10,137 bases of DNA from CAYZZA01 sp964482685 (lineage in GTDB: Bacteria; Bacillota; Bacilli; Lactobacillales; Carnobacteriaceae_A), in assembly GCA_964482685.1 (NCBI GenBank), contig CAYZZA010000045.1:1-10137 (forward strand), read 5' to 3'. This document shows positions 6,911 through 10,137 of the stretch, piece by piece. Every line of letters starts with the position of its first letter. Positions within the stretch are counted from its first letter, which is position 1. Under the pieces are notes generated by a model. The model was not told the origin of the DNA. It worked only from the letters and a program-made list of their open reading frames with translations, and did no database searches. The translations under genes and the position numbers were made by a program.

Positions 6911-7519
6911 ATGACACTCAAAAAAGGAACGCTTGCTTTTGTTACTCTAGCCTCTGTGATGACACTAATGGCTTGTGGAAACGATGGGACAGTAGAAACG
7001 CCTGATTCACCAGATGTAGAGACGACGACCGAAACCTCCACCATGACAGACACCACCAATCCTTCTGTATCAGAATCCAAAGGGATTGAAAACATGGAGT
7101 TTGATCAAAGCGTTCAGGATGCAATCGATGTATTCAATGAGCGGTTTGCGGATGCGAACATCACCTCGATTGCGTTCGATACGAATCAAAAGACCTACGT
7201 ATATGAAATAGAAGGGCATGTTCCGATGAAAGAAGTGGAACTGAAGATGGATGCTATGACAGGAGAAATCATCAAAGCAGAAGAGGAAAAAGATGCACTA
7301 GATATACGTGACGAAGATGTACTGGATCTAGTGGGACTAGTTTCTCCGCAAGAAGCCATGCGAGCTGCACTTGCTGAAGTAGGAAGCGGGTACGCAAAAG
7401 AATGGACATTGGATAGCAAAAACGGCGTCACCTATTATGAAATTGATGTAGAAGGCAGCACTCAAAGTGATGATGTTCGGATTAACGCTCAGACAGGTCA
7501 ATTTATCGGCTACGATTAA
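6911..7519 (+). CDS. PepSY domain-containing lipoprotein
   Basis: A 202-residue secreted lipoprotein. The N-terminus has KK, a hydrophobic core and the lipobox LMAC, so lipidation at Cys22 and anchoring on the outer face of the membrane is predicted. A Thr/Ser/Glu-rich linker follows (about 24-60), typical of surface lipoproteins. The rest holds two PepSY-type units: about 64-123 (ending DAMTGEIIKAE) and about 144-201 (SPQEAMRAAL start, ending NAQTGQFIGYD). Each shows the helix plus beta hairpin pattern with a D/N-A-x-TG turn. PepSY domains are known from protease propeptides and are thought to inhibit or chaperone extracytoplasmic peptidases, but no partner is encoded nearby. It has its own probable promoter (6806-6835) and a terminator downstream, so it is a single-gene unit. 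Confidence 0.9.
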   Translation: MTLKKGTLAFVTLASVMTLMACGNDGTVETPDSPDVETTTETSTMTDTTNPSVSESKGIENMEFDQSVQDAIDVFNERFADANITSIAFDTNQKTYVYEIEGHVPMKEVELKMDAMTGEIIKAEEEKDALDIRDEDVLDLVGLVSPQEAMRAALAEVGSGYAKEWTLDSKNGVTYYEIDVEGSTQSDDVRINAQTGQFIGYD

Positions 7520-7564
7520 AAAACACGAGTCAAATAATTTTATAGTTCAACAAATGATATAAAT

Positions 7565-7615
7565 ACCCTACTGGTTGTTATCATGTACCTGGTGCGACAA
7601 GCAGGGTGTTTTTTT
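7565..7615 (+). terminator. Intrinsic terminator after the PepSY lipoprotein gene
   Basis: Left arm 7565-7578 (ACCCTACTGGTTGT) pairs with right arm 7594-7607, about 14 positions with two mismatches and two G-U pairs, followed by a run of seven T (7609-7615). Position and T-run make it a good terminator for the gene ending at 7519. Confidence 0.75.
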
Positions 7616-7794
7616 GAAGTTTTTTAGCGTGGGGCATAAAAAGAAAACTTTTATCTAACAGTGTGACGAACAATCTATTGTTTAGTGTCACAGAATTACC
7701 AAGAATGAGTATAGAAAAGTCTAAAGAATGAACTTACCCTAAAAGAAAGTAGTATGCAGACAACATATGTAAGCGGGAATTTATTTTGGAAGAG
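7616..7794. other. Gene-free intergenic stretch upstream of the nicotinamidase promoter
   Basis: This first part of a roughly 400-base gap contains no ORF with coding character on either strand. It is A/T-rich. The only clear structure is the dyad at 7662-7692, listed separately. The second part of the gap (7795-8018) holds the promoter and leader of the nicotinamidase gene. Confidence 0.6.
7662..7692. repeat. Two-part inverted repeat (possible operator or hairpin)
   Basis: TGTGAC (7662-7667) pairs with GTCACA (7687-7692), and inside it AACAA (7669-7673) pairs with TTGTT (7678-7682) around TCTA. The outer arms resemble a Crp/Fnr half-site pair, but the 19-base gap is far too long for that protein family. 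It has no T-run, so it is not a terminator. It lies about 100 bases upstream of the nicotinamidase promoter; a regulator site or a small hairpin are both possible. Confidence 0.4.
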
Positions 7795-7840
7795 TTGCGA
7801 ATCCACTTAAGTCGTGTAGAATAAAAATAATTGGTATACT
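7795..7840 (+). promoter_or_regulatory. Promoter(s) of the nicotinamidase gene
   Basis: Two overlapping sigma-A-type options are visible. One is TTGCGA (7795-7800), 16 bases, TAGAAT (7817-7822). The other is an extended -10, TGG followed by TATACT (7832-7840), with no good -35. Either gives a leader of about 170-190 bases before ATG 8019. The leader contains GACTGATTCAGTC (7927-7939), a perfect dyad around one base, and a short AGGT/ACCT repeat (7862-7876). Confidence 0.55.
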
Positions 7841-8018
7841 ATGTGTATAAATTATCTAAAAAGGTGTAATCTACCTAATATAGATATTGAAACTACTTTG
7901 AATGAAAGTGTTAGTATCGCAACAAAGACTGATTCAGTCAGAGTTGTAACTGGGCAGAGCTAAACAAATGGTGTGGATGAGTTTCTAACAATAAAGCCGA
8001 ACGGGGAGAGTGCAAATA

Positions 8019-8558
8019 ATGAAAGAAGTATTGTTAATTGTGGATATGAGTAATGATTTTGTGGCCGATGATGGTCCTTTAACGGCAGGCAAACCGGCTC
8101 AAGAGATTGTTCCGTATATTGTTCAAGTAGCGGACCAATTTCTCGAAAAGGGACAACCTGTAGTAGTCTCAATGGATGCGCATCAACCCAATGATCCTCA
8201 TTTTGAGTTGTGGCCAGAACACAACGTAGTAGACACAAAAGGACAAGAACTGTACGGTGAGTTATATGAGTGGTACCAAAAAAACAAAGACAATCCACTT
8301 GTGCGTTACCTCCCAAAAGCCAATTACAATGCTTTTTTTGAAACAAATTTAGCAAAAGACTTGCGTCACATGGGCATTGAGACGGTACATGTGACAGGTG
8401 TTTGTACGGATATTTGTGACTTCCTAACCATCGCAGGTGCGGATGCTGAAGGCTTCAAAACAGTAATCCATCGAAAAGGAGCAGCCACATTTACAGACTT
8501 AGGTGATCCAATGATTGAACATATGGTTCGGTGCTTTCAAACAAAAGTTGTGGAGTAG
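8019..8558 (+). CDS. pncA: Nicotinamidase (isochorismatase-like hydrolase)
   Basis: A 179-residue cytoplasmic cysteine hydrolase that converts nicotinamide to nicotinate and ammonia, the entry step of NAD salvage through the deamidating route. The catalytic triad is visible: D9 in IVDMSNDF, K100 in LPKANYNAF and the nucleophile C129 in TGVCTDIC. The metal site is also present: D53, H55 and H61 in DAHQPNDPH, followed by the WPEH block (65-68) of true nicotinamidases; this separates it from other isochorismatase-fold proteins. Length is normal. The start is ATG 8019, with GGGGAG 10 bases upstream; an in-frame GTG at 8010 almost touches that site and is less likely. It forms a single-gene unit with a long leader and its own terminator. 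A NiaR-type NAD repressor site or RNA control is conceivable, but none was recognised. Confidence 0.93.
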   Translation: MKEVLLIVDMSNDFVADDGPLTAGKPAQEIVPYIVQVADQFLEKGQPVVVSMDAHQPNDPHFELWPEHNVVDTKGQELYGELYEWYQKNKDNPLVRYLPKANYNAFFETNLAKDLRHMGIETVHVTGVCTDICDFLTIAGADAEGFKTVIHRKGAATFTDLGDPMIEHMVRCFQTKVVE

Positions 8559-8565
8559 AAAAATG

Positions 8566-8616
8566 AAACAGAATCTATCGATAATAGTAGATAGGTTCTG
8601 TTTTTGTTTGTTTTTT
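8566..8616 (+). terminator. Intrinsic terminator after the nicotinamidase gene
   Basis: A 14-base-pair stem, 8566-8579 with 8590-8603 (one G-U pair), loop of 10, followed by a T-rich tail TTTTTG then TTTG then TTTTTT up to 8616. It starts 7 bases after the stop codon. Strong intrinsic terminator. Confidence 0.9.
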
Positions 8617-8689
8617 AAAAAATAGAAGGGACGTGTCCCGAACGCTACGAAGCGAAAAAGAAGTTCCGTATTAAACAGAGGTTTTAACG

Positions 8690-8698
8690 TGATATACT
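8690..8698 (+). promoter_or_regulatory. Extended -10 promoter of the GerMN lipoprotein gene
   Basis: TGA followed by TATACT (8690-8698) makes an extended -10 element; no good -35 is seen at the usual distance. Transcription would start near 8705, giving a leader of about 150 bases. Just upstream lie the GGGAC/GTCCC inverted repeat (8628-8639) and a CGCT/AGCG hairpin (about 8644-8655), possible regulatory or residual terminator elements. The leader has two G-runs (8707-8711 and 8721-8726). Confidence 0.5.
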
Positions 8699-8852
8699 AG
8701 TGAAAATGGGGGAAAGAAAAGGGGGGTTCAGACAAAAAGTCCCAGAAATAGTTGGGATACTACGTTGTTTTGACTTTCCTATCTGCAGAAGATCTTTTCC
8801 TAAAGCAAACGTGGTAGAAAAAAAGTGTACAAAATTAAAAGGAGGGTGTAAG

Positions 8853-9986
8853 ATGAAAAGTTCAAAAAGAACAATTGTTCAAGCAATCTTGCTTGTTTCA
8901 TTGGGGCTTGTTGCATGTAGCACACCCAACACAGACTCAACCGATACAGCAAATGTGGATTCATCCGTCTCAACGTCTGAAGTATCATCCGACACTAGCG
9001 CTTCGTCAACAGGAGAAGAAGAATCTGCATATAAAATAGAAGACTTTTTTCCAAATACTGACAATTTGTTGTATGAGTATGAAGGTTCTGGTATGGAATA
9101 CGCGGGATTTAAGGAATACACGGACTATTCTTCGAACACGCGTAAGCAATACCGACGTCCTAATGATGGGACGACTGTAGCTGAGGTCATTGAATTGCAA
9201 GACGATCAGATTGCAGTTCTCTTTCATGAAGGAGAAGTGTATTACCGTGAAAATATGCTAAAAAAATCAGATACGGTACAAGAAATCCTCTTACAAGCTC
9301 CATTTGAGATAGGTCACTCGTGGGACCTTCCAGAAGGGCGAACAAAAACCATCACCGGTCTAGATGTTCCTGTTGTTACTCCTTACGGAGAGTTTACAGC
9401 CTTAGAAGTGACCACAGAATTTGACAATAACTTGGCCACAGAAACAATGTACTACGCTCCCGACATTGGGCTTGTGAAGAGTGTCTACCAAGACAAGGAA
9501 ACAGAAGAGTCAGAAGCAATGGAGATTGTGACTGAACTAAAAGAAATCAAAGAACAGCCTTACGTGCATCAGATTCGTTTTTTCTATCCTGATTTTGAAA
9601 ATGAGCGCATTGTGGCCACAAATAAAGAAGTTTCCATGAACACCAATGATGAAACAAAAAAAGTGCTCGCAAAAGCGTATAAAGATGTTCCAGGAGACTT
9701 GGTCTCTGTATTGTCCCCTAGCACAGTCCTCAATAGCTTCTATTTGAATAAAGATGGACGGGTGTATGCAGACTTTACACGTCAATTAATTGATGAGATG
9801 AACGCGGGAGCATTTCTTGAAACGCAAATTTTGCAAAGTTTGGTCAACACATTGGGCACGTATTTTGGAGTGGAAGAAGTGTCGCTAACAGTAGAAGGTA
9901 GACCTTACCAATCGGGGCATGTAGCGCTAGAACGAGGAGAGTTTTTTAAAGTAAGGTTAGACGATGTTGTAGAAGAAAACAGATAA
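8853..9986 (+). CDS. GerMN domain-containing lipoprotein
   Basis: A 377-residue surface lipoprotein. The N-terminus has KSSKR, a hydrophobic core and the lipobox LVAC, with Cys22 as the predicted lipidated residue. A Ser/Thr/Asp-rich linker follows (about 23-55). Residues about 60-232 form a beta-rich domain (YKIEDFFP start, TPYGEFTALEV near 176-186) that I cannot name with confidence. Residues about 236-356 match the GerMN pattern: IRFFYPD start, a helix after NDETKK, the SVLSPSTVLNSF loop, GRVYADF and a final TVEGRPY. GerMN domains are known from spore germination protein GerM and from cell-envelope lipoproteins, where a role near peptidoglycan is suspected. The start at 8853 follows AAGGAGG with 7 bases spacing; the open frame runs 51 codons further upstream. 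It is a single-gene unit with its own promoter and terminator. Confidence 0.87.
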   Translation: MKSSKRTIVQAILLVSLGLVACSTPNTDSTDTANVDSSVSTSEVSSDTSASSTGEEESAYKIEDFFPNTDNLLYEYEGSGMEYAGFKEYTDYSSNTRKQYRRPNDGTTVAEVIELQDDQIAVLFHEGEVYYRENMLKKSDTVQEILLQAPFEIGHSWDLPEGRTKTITGLDVPVVTPYGEFTALEVTTEFDNNLATETMYYAPDIGLVKSVYQDKETEESEAMEIVTELKEIKEQPYVHQIRFFYPDFENERIVATNKEVSMNTNDETKKVLAKAYKDVPGDLVSVLSPSTVLNSFYLNKDGRVYADFTRQLIDEMNAGAFLETQILQSLVNTLGTYFGVEEVSLTVEGRPYQSGHVALERGEFFKVRLDDVVEENR

Positions 9987-10026
9987 GGAAAGAGACAGAA
10001 TCAGGCAACCTGAAGGACTCTGATGT

Positions 10027-10065
10027 AGCAAGCAGTTCCATTTGGGAGGCTGCTTGTTTTTCTTT
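10027..10065 (+). terminator. Intrinsic terminator after the GerMN lipoprotein gene
   Basis: CAAGCAG (10029-10035) pairs with CTGCTTG (10050-10056), extendable by a G-U and an A-T pair, followed by TTTTTCTTTT. A smaller TCAGG/CCTGA hairpin precedes it near 10000-10013. The last 70 bases of the window hold no feature I can support. Confidence 0.75.
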
Positions 10066-10137
10066 TCTACAAACGAATATAAATGAAGCAATAATAAAAT
10101 TGAGAGACCTCCTCTAAATCGCAGAAGAATTTTTTGT

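Noticed and set aside
7841..7963. 40-codon frame (start MCINYLKRC) in the pncA leader
   Set aside because: Its ATG abuts the -10 element, so it would lie upstream of the transcription start, and it lacks a ribosome site; no family resemblance.
10067..10137. Possible C-terminal end of a minus-strand gene entering from beyond the window
   Set aside because: About 23 codons are open up to a stop at 10067-10069, placed as for a convergent gene, but this is too short to show any family and could be chance.

Overview
The window looks like a stretch of chromosome from a low-GC Gram-positive bacterium (Bacillota). Strong AGGAGG-type ribosome sites precede most genes, two proteins carry Gram-positive lipoprotein signals, terminators are hairpins followed by U-runs, and small membrane families typical of Firmicutes are present. 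A member of the Lactobacillales (Carnobacteriaceae-like) would fit, but this is an inference from gene content and not a proven assignment. I see no tRNA, rRNA, insertion sequence, integrase, CRISPR array or phage gene; base composition and gene style look uniform.

Layout. Positions 53-3059 carry three plus-strand genes: a glutathionyl-hydroquinone reductase-type GST (53-1012), closed by one or two hairpin terminators; then a probable two-gene operon of a DUF2254 membrane protein (1212-2486) and a DUF924 protein (2520-3059). A bidirectional terminator (3107-3153) separates these from a minus-strand block. Read in its own direction, that block is an MscS-type mechanosensitive channel (6460-5384) with a structured leader of about 200 nt, a two-gene unit of a conserved hypothetical protein (5211-4708) and a small three-helix membrane protein (4673-4407) closed by a terminator, and an adenine/adenosine deaminase (4231-3206). 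From 6461 to the end everything is again on the plus strand as single-gene units with their own promoters and terminators: a PepSY lipoprotein (6911-7519), a nicotinamidase (8019-8558) behind a long leader, and a GerMN-domain lipoprotein (8853-9986).

How the genes relate. No single pathway unites the window. There are salvage enzymes (deaminase for purines, nicotinamidase for NAD), envelope functions (MscS, DUF2254, two lipoproteins) and one detoxification enzyme. I found no convincing new multi-gene system. The best leads are a deaminase that lacks the usual catalytic glutamate of its family, the structured leader of mscS, and the long, promoter-bearing leader of the nicotinamidase gene. Several start sites are set here by ribosome-binding sites and are shorter than the maximal open frames.
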